A stretch of 64,000 nt of DNA from Acanthaster planci (taxonomy: Eukaryota > Echinodermata > Asteroidea > Valvatida > Acanthasteridae). Where the stretch lies: NCBI RefSeq assembly GCF_001949145.1, contig NW_019091372.1, forward strand, positions 775,409-839,408, written 5' to 3'. Under the pieces are notes generated by a model, which was not told where the DNA came from, ran no database searches, and saw only the letters and a program-made list of their open reading frames with translations. Every line of letters starts with the position of its first letter. The first letter of the stretch is position 1. A program made the position numbers and the translations under genes. Positions 23,963 through 34,202 of this stretch are shown here, in pieces.

Positions 23963-26900
23963 GTAAAAATAAAATGCAGTTACTGCTTGTATTACAAGTG
24001 TGTTTCTTGTATTATTGCTCTTCATATATCTAATGTAGCACGTCTGTAATTTGGGGACTTTTAGGCCCAGGCTTTCCCGCAGTCGTAGAGTTGTTCTCGC
24101 ACTCGACTCATGTCTGGGCAAAAGCCCGACCCGTAAACAGGTCCCGACGAATACTCTTCCGTCGTATTCTGGGCCCTGTCCCGATAAATAGGGATTTCTT
24201 TCGAAAAAATTCTCCGGGATATCCGGGGGCATCCGCTTGATTTTATGATCAGAAATTATGCTGTGAATTTTTTTGTCTTTCTTTTGCAGCGAGCATCAAC
24301 GTAGCTAACTGCTCTCTCAGTGGCTGCGAGAATGGAGGCACATGCATGCAGATGCCCAACTCCGACATCTTCTCCTGTCTCTGTCTTCCTGAGTGGACAG
24401 GAGATCTCTGCATCGTCAAAGTCCAGGGTAAGGATGACTCCTTGGATCCGGTTGCCCTGAAGACTGAATCGGCAGCCAGAATGAGATCAGCGTTTACTGT
24501 GATTGTACCACGCGCTCACAGGCAGGAGATACCACTTGCCAAAAAGCATCCACACCTCCTTGCATCGCACTGATGGCTTCTGAATGCGGTTGCATGTACC
24601 TTCTCAAACCATGCAAAATTGTCTGTGTAATCCATTACCCAAATTGTCCAATCTTTCTCCAGCAGTGTCAGTCATAAACAGGAGAAAAAAGGCCAAAGGT
24701 TCATGGGCCACACGTCAGTAACGTTCTAGCCAAATGGGTGTCACTGAAGACTCTTCTTGTTACCATTTTAATTTCAGCTAACCTTTGGTATTTTTCGTTA
24801 ACATTCAAAAGCACCTTCGAGAGATCTCATTCAGCATTTTTTTATTGCTACTGGGGCAGTGCTCTGATAAAAATGTCAAAAAGTCCTGCACTCATGCTGT
24901 TCATTAACCCTCCTTTGGTTTTACANNNNNNNNNNNNNNNNNNNNNNNNNNNNNNNNNNNNCATTTGGTTTACTGCACAATGATGCACATGAGACAGTGA
25001 AGCACAGTTGGTGGGCAGCACAAAAGTGCAATATGATATTCCTGTGAGGGACAGTTAGTGCAGTGCACAACACAACACAGCTGTGCTTCTTTGAGGTGTT
25101 CACCAAGTGGCCCAAAGAGTGACTTCTGCATAGGAGGGTTAATGGTTATTTGATCTTTCTTTTCAAGTCACAGACGGTCCAGGCTGTAGCAGCAGTCCAT
25201 GCCTGAATGGGGGAACGTGCCAAAACTTCATGGACCACTACTTGTGTCTGTGCGATTTCTTCTGGAAGGGAAAACACTGCGAAACATTCGACTTCCAAGG
25301 TTTGTGATCTTCCCGGAAAATGAAGGCAACTTACTACAGAAATACAGACAACTAAAAAGAATAGTATGGAACTAGGTTGAAAAGAAGTGTGGAGAAAGTG
25401 TACTTTCAGATTCATAAAGGATCAAACAATCACTTAAACTTCCCAGATGTCGTAATCGTTCTTATCATTACGTCTGCAGGTTACTTATTCAGTTAATTGC
25501 AGTATAAATAGCAAGAAACTCTGTGCAAGTGAGAAAGTAAAAAACCCACGAGTTTGGAAAACCATAAATGCAACAGATACATTTTTTTACCAGTGAGTTA
25601 CTTTCCTGATTTTTCTGGCAGGTTTCGAGGCCTCCCCTCCCATTAAAACGCCGTGCAGCCTACAGGAGTATCGCTGCGACGACGGACATTGCGTCATCCA
25701 GAAATACATCTGTGACGGCACGGGGGACTGCCCCGATGGAAGCGACGAGAAATATTGCAGTAAGTCCTCGGATTGGCCAAAGAACATTATGGTGGAATTT
25801 GTGGCCAGTTAATGGACGTCGAAATTGATGGAGTCTGATTCTCATGACTTATTTGCAAGACTTCTTTGGATCACTGTCCAACCCCGTTGGAGACGCCCAA
25901 CTGCCTTTAGTAAAACTCTGAAGACGCGTACCATTCACAATTATGAGTATGTTGCTTCAATGTCACTTTGGTTGTTGAAAAATTTATGAACAAATGACCT
26001 TGAAACTTTATGAATTTGTGGCAGTATGGTTATTAATTTTTCCCAACTGGCAACCTTGCATGAAATAAATACATGAACACAAACTGAGAATTTATCTTGG
26101 TGGAAAATAGAAAGATTTTGGCTTTGTACTCGGAGAGTTGAATCTGATATTCAGATGCCATCACTGTTACGCTGATGCTCATGAATATGGAATTTTTCCA
26201 TTTGCATAAGAAATAAATAAACATCCTCTGAGTTTCCTGACAATGTGCTTGTTGCTGCAGGTTCTTCCATGCCCAGCACGGTCTGTCAAGAGGGGCAGTT
26301 TCCCTGCATTGATGGGATTTGTATACCTAAGGACTGGCGGTGTAATCAGGTTGAAGACTGCAGACGTGGGGAGGATGAACACAGCTGTGGTATGTACTCC
26401 AAAACACTACGCACCAAAGTGTCCTTATTTTGATTCACGCCGCTCCCTTTTGTCCCTGAAAATGGAAACTTGCTTTCCATGTTCCGTAGAAAGTTGTAGG
26501 CCTCTGTTGCAAAGCCAGTCATTTCTATGGGTAGCCAGTGTGTGTCGTTAACCATGCTGTGTGTCATATTTTGGGCCCAAATGTTCATGGCGCCATTTTC
26601 ATTGGGAGAGGGTCACATTATTATTTAGCCTTTAGTCATAGCGTTAATTACATGTATTTAGCGCTTTGGTGACTGCATAAGAGTTTTTGATATCCTCTTG
26701 GCCATTGTCAAGTGTTAAAATGTTGCTTCAGTGGTTTGGCAACTTTTGTTCTAGGATCTGCCGTCACAGCTAGATCCCCAGCTGAGGACAGACTCCCTGG
26801 CACCCCCGTCCAGCCAGTGGAATCCTCCCTCAGCCTCATCGATATCCTCATCGTGTCGTGTGCCATGCTGATGACGTTCATGGCCGTCACGATCTTCGTG

Positions 26901-27356
26901 TACGTGCGGCGGGTACGTCGCATGCAGCAGCGGTACTTTGCGGCGGTTGGCCACCCGCACCATCTCTACCACCACCACCATCACCATCACGGCCGCAGGC
27001 ACAGACGGAGCCGGACGCGGAGGGCGGGGCGTGGCCTTGATGGCGGCAGTTCTAGCGTGGATGCCGTGACCACGCCCTACCGCCTCTCCCAGCATTCCAA
27101 CTTTTGCCACCACCTACCGCCCCACCGTTGCCCTGCCCGGACAAATCTCCTGGTGTCGTACAATCTGGCCAGCGGTGTCCACATACCCAACCCAGCCAGC
27201 GCTTCGGACAAAGAGGAGGAAATTGAAGACGAGGTCCCACCCACCTACATGGAAGTTGTAGGCGCTGGCATGACAGCAGCTGGTGTTGTCACCACTCAAG
27301 GGGATGAAACTCCGCCCCCTGCGTATGAGGACCTGAATGTTGGAGAAGTCTTGTGA
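23881..27356 (+). CDS. EGF/LDLa single-pass membrane protein with PPxY tail (LDLRAD3-like)
   Basis: Six exons (23881-23962, 24290-24427, 25174-25299, 25622-25759, 26261-26389, 26755-27356) join in frame to 1215 nt, encoding 404 residues. The order is signal peptide (1 to about 27), EGF 35-68, EGF 78-109, LDLa 127-161 and LDLa 170-204. A short stalk leads to a transmembrane helix at about 232-255, followed by an Arg/His-rich juxtamembrane tail and two PPxY motifs, PPTY 366-369 and PPAY 392-395. LDLa domains bind calcium and ligands; PPxY motifs recruit WW domains of NEDD4-family ubiquitin ligases. Vertebrate LDLRAD3 pairs LDLa repeats with such a tail, and this tail resembles it (a C..x..YN..G segment before the first PPxY). 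The EGF pair is not part of that protein as I know it, so orthology is tentative. All five introns are phase 1. Likely a cell-surface receptor or ligase adaptor. Confidence 0.88.
24290..24427 (+). CDS. EGF/LDLa gene exon 2: EGF domain 1
   Basis: The exon has 138 nt, with phase 1 at both ends, a TTTTGCAG acceptor and a GTAAGG donor. Six cysteines (residues 35, 40, 46, 57, 59, 68) with CENGGTC and CLCLPEWTGDLC give the classical EGF pattern. Confidence 0.92.
24908..25138. mobile_element. piggyBac-like MITE with TTAA target duplication
   Basis: The element begins CCCTCCTTTG and ends with the inverted form CATAGGAGGG (9 of 10 bases match). It is flanked on both sides by TTAA (24904-24907 and 25139-25142), the hallmark target site of piggyBac transposons. 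It has no transposase, so it is non-autonomous. Its true length is uncertain because a run of N lies inside it. Confidence 0.7.
24926..24961. other. Assembly gap (36 N)
   Basis: There are 36 undetermined bases. The flanks are similar to each other (GGTTTTACA before, TTGGTTTAC after), which suggests a collapsed short tandem repeat inside the MITE rather than missing exon sequence. The surrounding exons splice in frame, so no coding exon seems to be lost. Confidence 0.95.
25174..25299 (+). CDS. EGF/LDLa gene exon 3: EGF domain 2
   Basis: The exon has 126 nt and is phase 1 at both ends. Cysteines at residues 78, 83, 89, 98, 100 and 109, with PCLNGGTC and CLCDFFWKGKHC, define an EGF domain. It lacks the D-x-D/N..Y/F calcium-binding EGF signature, so it is probably not cbEGF. 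Confidence 0.92.
25622..25759 (+). CDS. EGF/LDLa gene exon 4: LDLa domain 1
   Basis: The exon has 138 nt and is phase 1 at both ends, with a strong GTAAGT donor. Six cysteines (127 to 161) and the calcium motif CDGTGDCPDGSDE give a complete canonical LDL-receptor class A repeat. Confidence 0.95.
26261..26389 (+). CDS. EGF/LDLa gene exon 5: LDLa domain 2
   Basis: The exon has 129 nt and is phase 1 at both ends. Six cysteines run from 170 to 204. The calcium loop is divergent: CNQVEDCRRGEDE replaces the usual CDGxxDCxDGSDE, so one ligand Asp is Asn (190) while D194, D200 and E201 remain. Calcium binding is probable but may be weaker than in domain 1. Confidence 0.92.
26755..27356 (+). CDS. EGF/LDLa gene exon 6: stalk, TM, cytoplasmic tail
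   Basis: The terminal exon encodes residues 205-404. After a roughly 27-residue stalk comes the helix LIDILIVSCAMLMTFMAVTI, continuing to FVYVRRVRRMQQR, whose positive charges predict a cytoplasmic C terminus. A run of seven His and an Arg-rich stretch follow. The acidic KEEEIEDE precedes PPTY, and ETPPPAYEDL precedes the end. The stop is TGA at 27354-27356. Confidence 0.92.
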
Positions 27357-29500
27357 ACAACAGAGTCCCTAAATTAAAAAAACAAACAAACAGAACTAAG
27401 TTTGCTGGTGTTGAAAGAGAAACTCATTTTGTAAGAAAAAAACGAAAAGCCCCATTGGCCAAGCTTTCGAGATGGAACTGCTGGAGGAGGTCTAAAAGAG
27501 CGCCCTCTTCAGGCTGAGAGGAATATCATTTCAGTGAAAACTGGGCAAAAAAAAAATTTGACTGGTGCCCTCTATTGTGCCGGTGAGGACAGGAGACGAG
27601 ACTACATTTTGCAGAGCAGTTACAGATTGGCGAGTGTAACGTGGACAGCAGGTCCATCGCTTGCCGGTCAAAGCGCCAGCGAAGAAATAGGTTATTTTTG
27701 TTTTTCAGCGGTGTAGTTTGGCAGGGGGCGCGTGCAGTGGCCGTGAGGATGCAGCTATGAGTTGTCAATTGGCCACAAATCCTGCCCCTGTCACTTGCCG
27801 GAATCACCCGATTCAGCCGGTAATCGTTGCAGAGCGGGTGCAGTCAATGATGCAAGTGGCTGGCACAGCCTGGTCCATGCTAGTTTAGCTACGTGCTTCT
27901 TGTACCTCAGTCAGCCGTGCACCCATTGTAAAGTCCACACTGTAACGTTTCATGAGTCACATTTTTAGGAATGTGGCCAAGTACGATCAGTGACTGCTAG
28001 TCATCTGCCGGTCCACTTGCCCGGTACCCAGGCTGCATATGTTATGTACATGTAGTTGGTTACTATGCAAATCGACCAGCAGTTGAAAAGTGTAACCAGA
28101 TGCCACGTTTGTGAGGTAATTTTTTCCAGTAATTTTGCTCTTAGTTTGCATTAGGAATAAGCTGGGTTCTTTCTGTTGAGGTATCACTCAGCTTGGCTTC
28201 CTGTTGAAAAATGAGCATATTGTGGGAGAAAACATTGATAGTTTCTGCTGGTTTGCATTTTGCAAACTTACCTAAAACTAGCTGCAGGAACTTGTGGCTC
28301 ATGTTGTCAGGTTCAGTCACAGATGGTCGGTGATCCTACTTTGGCACGTGTTTTGGACCAAACTTCCATGCCTTGCGTAATCAAGGCTGGGATATGTTAC
28401 TGTCAGTGCATCACGCAATGCAGCTGGGATTATACATGTACATCGCACTTGTACCAAGTACACATCCATGGGTACATTAAATGTACATGCACAACCTGGG
28501 TAGACATTCTCAATTGGGTCATGCTTGCAATTACCCAATTGAATCGTAGTTTACATTTGTATAGTGCGTAACTTTTTTAAATGAAAGTACTTACAAAATT
28601 AGCCGCTCGATGTTAGTTCCGGCCGTTCTGACCTGTCGGATTCAAGTAATGGAATGGTTGGGGAAAAAAGAGTTATAGTTTATTTGTATTTGCATGGGGA
28701 TTGAAGTCACACAATTTGTGGCAAGAATAATCCGTTGCTTTACCTTATCGTGGTTTGGGTGTTTCTGTGGATAATTTCTTGAATTTTATTTGGTGGCTTT
28801 TACTGTGTGCAAATGTCAGCTTTACACTGAAATCACTCCTGCTTGTCCTGCACAAGTTGTACACTGTACGTCAATGTGTTGATCGAGGTAGATTCCACAC
28901 AATGTGCATTAAGGTTCAAGTTGTGAACGTTGGGCAAAGGATTTCCCGTTATGTCCATGGTAAGGGTTGTTCTGACATGTTAAAGTGTTGATATGTCATG
29001 TGTAAATGTATTCTTCAGCAGCTGAATTTTTTTCCTAGTAACTATGACTTTTTGACAAGGTACATGAACGTTGTACATTAGAGAGAGTATTTAAACATCG
29101 CATCTTGCATGGTGGTTGCCGCGTTTTGCAAGACATCATTTAACTTTTTATCATTTCTTTTTTTTTTACAAAGCCAACTTTTTTGGCAAAAGACTCAAGT
29201 ATTCCTTGAAGTGAATTCAGACTAGCCATGGCTGTTGAACTGGTTGATTTTTTTGGCTGGGAGACGCATAGGCCTTGCTCATACATGTAAATGTAGAGGC
29301 CGGCTATTCATTTCGTGGTACCCGTCCATGGGGGCCATTTGACCATTTCACCCACCTTCCTGCAAGCGCTGTGGTCATTGTGGCCACTTTCTGTGGTGGT
29401 CAGTTATTGGCACCACCCTCTCGTTTGGGCCGAGTATGCACTGCTGTGGTATCTACTAACCATTGGAGTGTGTTCTTTTTAAGATGAGATGACCTTGTTG

Positions 29501-29622
29501 CACCCATCATGTGCTCTCAGTGGCCACCGGGGCACCCATCATGTGCCCTCAATGACCACCTGGGCACCCGTGTGTCCTCGGTGGCCACCTGGGCACCCAT
29601 CATGTGTCCTCAAAGGCCACAT
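29501..29622 (+). repeat. Minisatellite, about 32-bp unit, about 4 copies
   Basis: Units starting CACCCATCATGTGYYCTCA and ending GGCCACCTGGG repeat with lengths of 32, 32, 29 and 31 bp. They lie in a wider region rich in GGCCAC motifs. Confidence 0.85.
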
Positions 29623-29689
29623 GGCAGTTGTGTTGTAGCTTCTTGTCTAGTTTTTTCCCTTTATCTGTTGGGGCCGCGCATGGCATTCT

Positions 29690-29805
29690 GTGAAAACCTC
29701 TTTGGGCCGTTTGTCTACCCTGGCCACTGTCTACCATGGTCGTTTATCGAGGCCACCTGTTCACTGAGACCACTTGTCCATTGAGGCTACCCGTTCAGTT
29801 AGGTA
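29690..29805 (+). repeat. Degenerate 17-bp tandem repeat
   Basis: The core GGCCACTTGTCYAYTGA recurs about six times head to tail with many substitutions, as an old minisatellite would. Similar GGCCAC..TGTC fragments recur at 29325-29400 and 29905-30010. Confidence 0.6.
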
Positions 29806-31618
29806 GCCTGCCTATTGTTGCTCAGATCGGCTTGGTGGCATGCTCTTTTTATTAAGAACCTGCTCCATAATTTTAGGGCACTCGGTGCCGGAATCGTCAT
29901 GTGTCCACAAAGGCCACCTGTCTATTTTGGCCCTCCACCTGCCAAAACCACACATAAAAAGGCCTTCTGTTTTGGCCATTTGTCCAAGGCCAGTGGCCGT
30001 GGCCACAAGCAAGTTGTCGCAGCACTAGCCAGTATGAGTAGTCACTTAGTGACCACCTTTTCCTTTGTGACAGTTTTCCCCTTGTGGCTGCTGTTCGGCG
30101 GCAAGCGCACCTTTCAGACTTGTCATCAAATAACACGAGACAGATTCCACTTCATGTGTCAACATTCTTCTCAACTGGCATCGGATCTGCGGCAACGCCA
30201 ATCCAAGCAATTAACTTTGTCGTGAAACTTTTCAATTGTGAGCCGTGGGTAGGATGTATCAATCTAGGCCGAGAGATGAGGAATGACACGTGAAACAGCC
30301 CCTGCCCAGAATGAAATAACACAGGCTCCCGGAAGGTACATTGAGAGGGTGCTAACCTGTACCCCTCACCCCAAAATGGGTCTCCTCAATTAAGAAAAAT
30401 ACCTGTCGAGGGGCTCTTGTTGTGGTCGGCCACATGGGTGGGTTCCAGCTTAGAATGGGGAACCTATAACCCAAGTAATTAGTATGTTGTTCACAGAAAG
30501 CATTTAATTTGAGATCAGCATTTCCCATCCCTAACTCTGGAGTGCTGGCAACAAGACGTTTCTTTCTTGGCATCATGTTGTACTGATTTTCTGTTGATAT
30601 TGTTGCTTTTTGTTTTTAAAATGTAATAATTGTTCACCTAACTTGGTCCAAGTATTTTTTACAAGCATGCCAGCTACATTGAAATATTTGTTGGCAATGT
30701 GTCTACCTGTTGATATTGGTAACCTGCAGTAATGTGTACATATTATTAAAGAGTAGACCGTTTTATACATGTACATGTAGGTAAATAAATGACTGTGTTT
30801 GATACTTTTCAGAATTCAGGTTAGTGAATGTATGTATTCATGTAGCTAGTTATTATTGCTATTCAAAGTGTAGGTTTTGTGACTGATTTCTTGTGTGCTA
30901 TTTCAAATATTTTTGATGCTGATTTAGTGTAGTATTTGCTTATAAATTCAATATTAGTCCAACTGCTGTCTTGGTCTTTGAGTGGTAGACTATATGGGCA
31001 GCATGTCAGACCAATATTTTGTGTCGGCGACCCTTGGTATAGGGTCAAGCTGCTTCAACTAATCGAGCATGATCACAAAACATCCTTCATGCCATGTCTG
31101 CACATAGTGCATGCATAGGGCCCGCGAGAGCTAAAAGCCAAGACGACTCCAGAGATGGTTGGAAGACCGTTCCACAAGGCCAGGATGCCAGTTTAACACA
31201 CGGCACAGCAGCTCTCTTGTAATTGGGCCCATGTGTGTTGTTCTGAGGAGTATCCCCCTCCCCGTAAGGAACCAACTTGGTAACACCCAGGATGAGCCAG
31301 ACGGATTCCCCATCAATAACTGTCACCAGTAGACTGGAGCTACACATAGGCCAGTGGCCTGTCAGGATCAGAAAGATTCTGCTCTAGTTTTTACTACACG
31401 ACATCAAAAGGTCGTTAACAAATACGAAGTATCATTGATAGTCCTGAAGAATCTCTATGCATTAAGTTTGCCAGTTGCTTCCATTAAATATCTTGTGTAC
31501 TGCTAAAAACTTAAATTAACCACTGAAATGTGCAACCAGTGAAGCTTGCATCTTTGGTGAGGAAAGTGAACATTTACCCTTTTTTTTATTAATCCTAACC
31601 CCCCCCAAGGGTTGCTGG

Positions 31619-31719
31619 CCCTAACCTTCCCCATTCACACAAAGTTAAACACCCATATGGGACTCTGTGCACAGAGGCTGTTGGACTTTGTTTTTCCGAG
31701 TGGTTGGGGAAAGTTAGGG
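31619..31719. repeat. Small foldback element
   Basis: CCCTAACCTTCCCCATTCAC at 31619 onward is mirrored by an imperfect inverted copy at 31684-31719 that ends GGGGAAAGTTAGGG. Further out, TAACCCCCC and GGGTTAAGGGG are also inverted. No coding content was seen. Confidence 0.6.
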
Positions 31720-32214
31720 TTAAGGGGAGGTACATGTAGCACCTATAGATGCATGCAGCACATGCACCGTACACATGTATGTAGAAGTATAGTTTATCAT
31801 GGGCCAGCTTGTTTCGCACAGATCTGAATGTCAGTCAGTGATCCTTAAGCAGGGTTCCCCTGTCCATTAGGCAGGTTCTGGTGTTGGTGAACCAACATCG
31901 TATCACTGATTGGAATCCAATTCTACTTGCAACAAACAGACCCCAACGGTAATTGGAAGCTGTGAAAAAGGTCGTGTAGGCAGCCTTGCATGCTCATAGG
32001 TTGGCACATTTCCAAATCACCGGCCAGTGGTGAGCACAGGAGCAAAATCAAAGCTCAGTATTGGTTACCTGTGAGCACGTGCAGTCGTACTTTTCATCTG
32101 GAAGGTTCTTCATTGGCTAGATACTTGTCTGTGGCGAAGCCATTGTGCCGATTGCTTTGGTCAGTGGTGGGCATCACTTGAAAAATGGCTGATCACAAAG
32201 TGAGGTCAATTGCT

Positions 32215-32268
32215 GCCCACAATGATGGCATTTCATTGGTCAGCATGATAAATGACATCATTGTGGGC
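32215..32268. repeat. Short hairpin palindrome
   Basis: The stem GCCCACAATGATG..CATTTCAT pairs with ATAAATG.CATCATTGTGGGC around a loop of about 11 nt. With about 21 stem positions and two irregularities, it could form a stable hairpin in DNA or RNA. Confidence 0.75.
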
Positions 32269-33646
32269 CAAACATTCCCAGTTGCCGCACCTTCCTTTCA
32301 CTTGAAATCTTGTGAGAATTTTCAAAAGTAGTTTGTATTCATAGAAATGTAAATATCCTGTAAAAACAACAGTCCCAGATTTGGAAGTTTTCTTAATGTT
32401 TTCAAAGTACTTTATTTCCATATTCAGTAACCAAACCGTGTATATTTTCAAACCAGCCTTTTGATATACGGTATTCTATTTAGAGTATTTTTGTAGAAAA
32501 AACACCTTAGTGGCTAGTATGTATCTATTGGTAAACGATGGCAGTGTTATCAACTCTGCACAAAAGTAACCTGGCAAAATTGTGTCGTTTGTTCGCGACT
32601 GTCAAAGGCCATTTCTCAACATTTGGGCATTTCTGGTCCAAGTGTTGTTTGGAACGAGGAAGGAAAGATTGTCACTGGCCAACTGTTATGAGCATGCAAA
32701 AATACAGGACTTGTGTAGATTCGTGTGGGCGGGGATCTGAAGTTGAATCCTGGGCTGGAGGAATGGCCCTGGTTGTATGTTTAGACTTAATTCTTTAAAG
32801 ACACCCTTTAATTGTCCGTCTTTCATCGGAGTATTCTTCCATTGCAGAAATTCAGAAATTGAGGAGAGACATATTGTGTGAATCACGCTTGGAAAACTCC
32901 GAAGTTCTTATTCAATTAAAATGAGGAGTTTGTGTTTATCTTCCACAAAGCAGTTAACAAGTAACTTTTTTTCTTGATAATCTGATGGCCGCCGTGGCCA
33001 CAATCCCACTTTTGATGTTCATGGGTCCTGCTTGTTAGTTAGCCGGAGATTTGTGGTTTCTAGACAAATTTTGCAAGGCAAAAGTTGCAAAGTAATCCGT
33101 AAGTAGGTCAACTTTAGCTAGTAGGAAGGGTGTTCTCATTTCATGTTGAATGCATTTTTTAATAGCTCAATATCTTTGTCTCGTTGAGTTTCCTCTGCGT
33201 TAATGCTGTTCCACAGTTTCTATATTTAGATTCATGTACATGTAATCACCTCCAGCCACAGTCATTTGACAAGTTCTTGGGGTATGGAATTTGGTTCTGA
33301 GGTGAAGAGTAAATGCAAAGGGCTGTCAGAAGTGCATGCAAGGCATTTGCATTACAGATCTGTAAAGGAAGCCTGAATCGTCCAAATCAAGTACATAAAA
33401 TACTGATCGTGGGTTGAGATGTGTCCACTGACTGTGTGAGAGACTGAAGAGGCACCTTTAGTGCTCACAAAGTAAACTTTTTGTAATTAATTGGTTACTT
33501 GTAAAAAATCAGTGCTTGCCGTTGTGTGCTAATGTTTTGAAGACTAACACAATAAAGAGGAAGCCCTTTTTCAAGATGTAACTCAAGTAAGACTTGAAGC
33601 TTTGCATGGTGGAGATTGACTAGAGCAGTGTTGTATTCGAGTCCAT

Positions 33647-33725
33647 CACAAGTCCCCGCAAGCCCATCACAAGTCCCCGCAAGCCCATTACAAGTCCCTG
33701 CAAGCCCATCACAAGTCCCCACAAG
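33647..33725. repeat. 21-bp tandem array inside the hAT MITE
   Basis: About 3.7 copies of CACAAGTCCCCGCAAGCCCA plus one base. The CACAAGTCC core is the same as the inner end of the terminal repeat, so the array looks like an expansion of subterminal sequence. Confidence 0.9.
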
Positions 33726-33792
33726 TCATTCAGTCTTTAGCCAATTCACAAGCTAATCAAACGCTGTGCTGTACACCCTCATGCCTAAGACC

Positions 33793-33910
33793 GGCCTTGT
33801 GAAAGGACTTGTGACTGGCCTTGTGAAAGGACTTGTGACTGGCCTTGTGAAAGGACTTGTGACTGGCCTTGTGAAAGGACTTGTGACTGGTCTTGTGAAG
33901 GGACTTGTGA
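33793..33910. repeat. 24-bp tandem array inside the hAT MITE
   Basis: Five copies of a 24-bp unit start at 33793, 33817, 33841, 33865 and 33889. The unit begins GGCCTTGTGAAAGGACTTGT and ends GACT. Copies 1-4 are identical; copy 5 has substitutions. Confidence 0.95.
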
Positions 33911-34154
33911 TGGACTGAATGCAACACTGGACTAGAGCGAGGGCTTGCGGAAACACCGTGTGGATAGATCTCTTGATCAGAATACTTGTATGTAGGGGCT
34001 GTGTGGGCATTGGATCTTGGATCCCTGATGTAAATTGGTTATGCCATGTGAAGTCTAACAGTAAACATGCAAAGATTTCTTTACATACATGTCATGTATG
34101 CGCGTCCCACATAAAATGACAGCGTACCAGAATATATGCAATATTTGTCGTGAA

Positions 34155-34160
34155 AATAAA
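34155..34160 (+). terminator. Candidate plus-strand polyadenylation signal
   Basis: An AATAAA hexamer about 6.8 kb past the EGF/LDLa stop codon, followed by GT-rich sequence (ggggttgctgctcg). It lies opposite a minus-strand AATAAA 37 bp further on. The assignment is speculative. Confidence 0.25.
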
Positions 34161-34196
34161 ACCAAAANCAACGGGGTTGCTGCTCGTTAGTACTGG

Positions 34197-34202
34197 TTTA
34201 TT
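34197..34202 (-). terminator. Candidate minus-strand polyadenylation signal
   Basis: A minus-strand AATAAA about 3.9 kb past the stop of the DRAM/TMEM150-like gene. It converges with the plus-strand signal at 34155. The assignment is speculative. Confidence 0.25.

Larger units (their letters stand above)
24428..25173 (+). other. Intron 2 of the EGF/LDLa gene
   Basis: This 746-bp intron is occupied in part by a piggyBac-like MITE (24908-25138) that itself contains the assembly gap. Nothing else was recognised. Confidence 0.8.
33626..33929. mobile_element. hAT-type MITE, copy 1
   Basis: Terminal inverted repeats of about 30 bp start CAGTGTTGTATTCGAGTCCA and end in the complement. They are flanked by a perfect 8-bp target-site duplication GACTAGAG (33618-33625 and 33930-33937). 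The CAGNG terminus and 8-bp duplication are diagnostic of the hAT superfamily. There is no transposase. The interior is two tandem arrays, 33647-33725 and 33793-33910. A related copy lies at 44600-44804. Confidence 0.9.
27357..34170 (+). other. Presumed 3' UTR / intergenic DNA after the EGF/LDLa gene
   Basis: No coding exon was recognised in this 6.8 kb. It contains minisatellites (29501-29622 and a degenerate 17-bp array near 29690-29800), two foldbacks (31619-31719 and 32215-32268) and a hAT-type MITE (33626-33929). AATAAA hexamers occur at 30784, 33551 and 34155; which one is used, if any, cannot be told from sequence. Confidence 0.45.
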
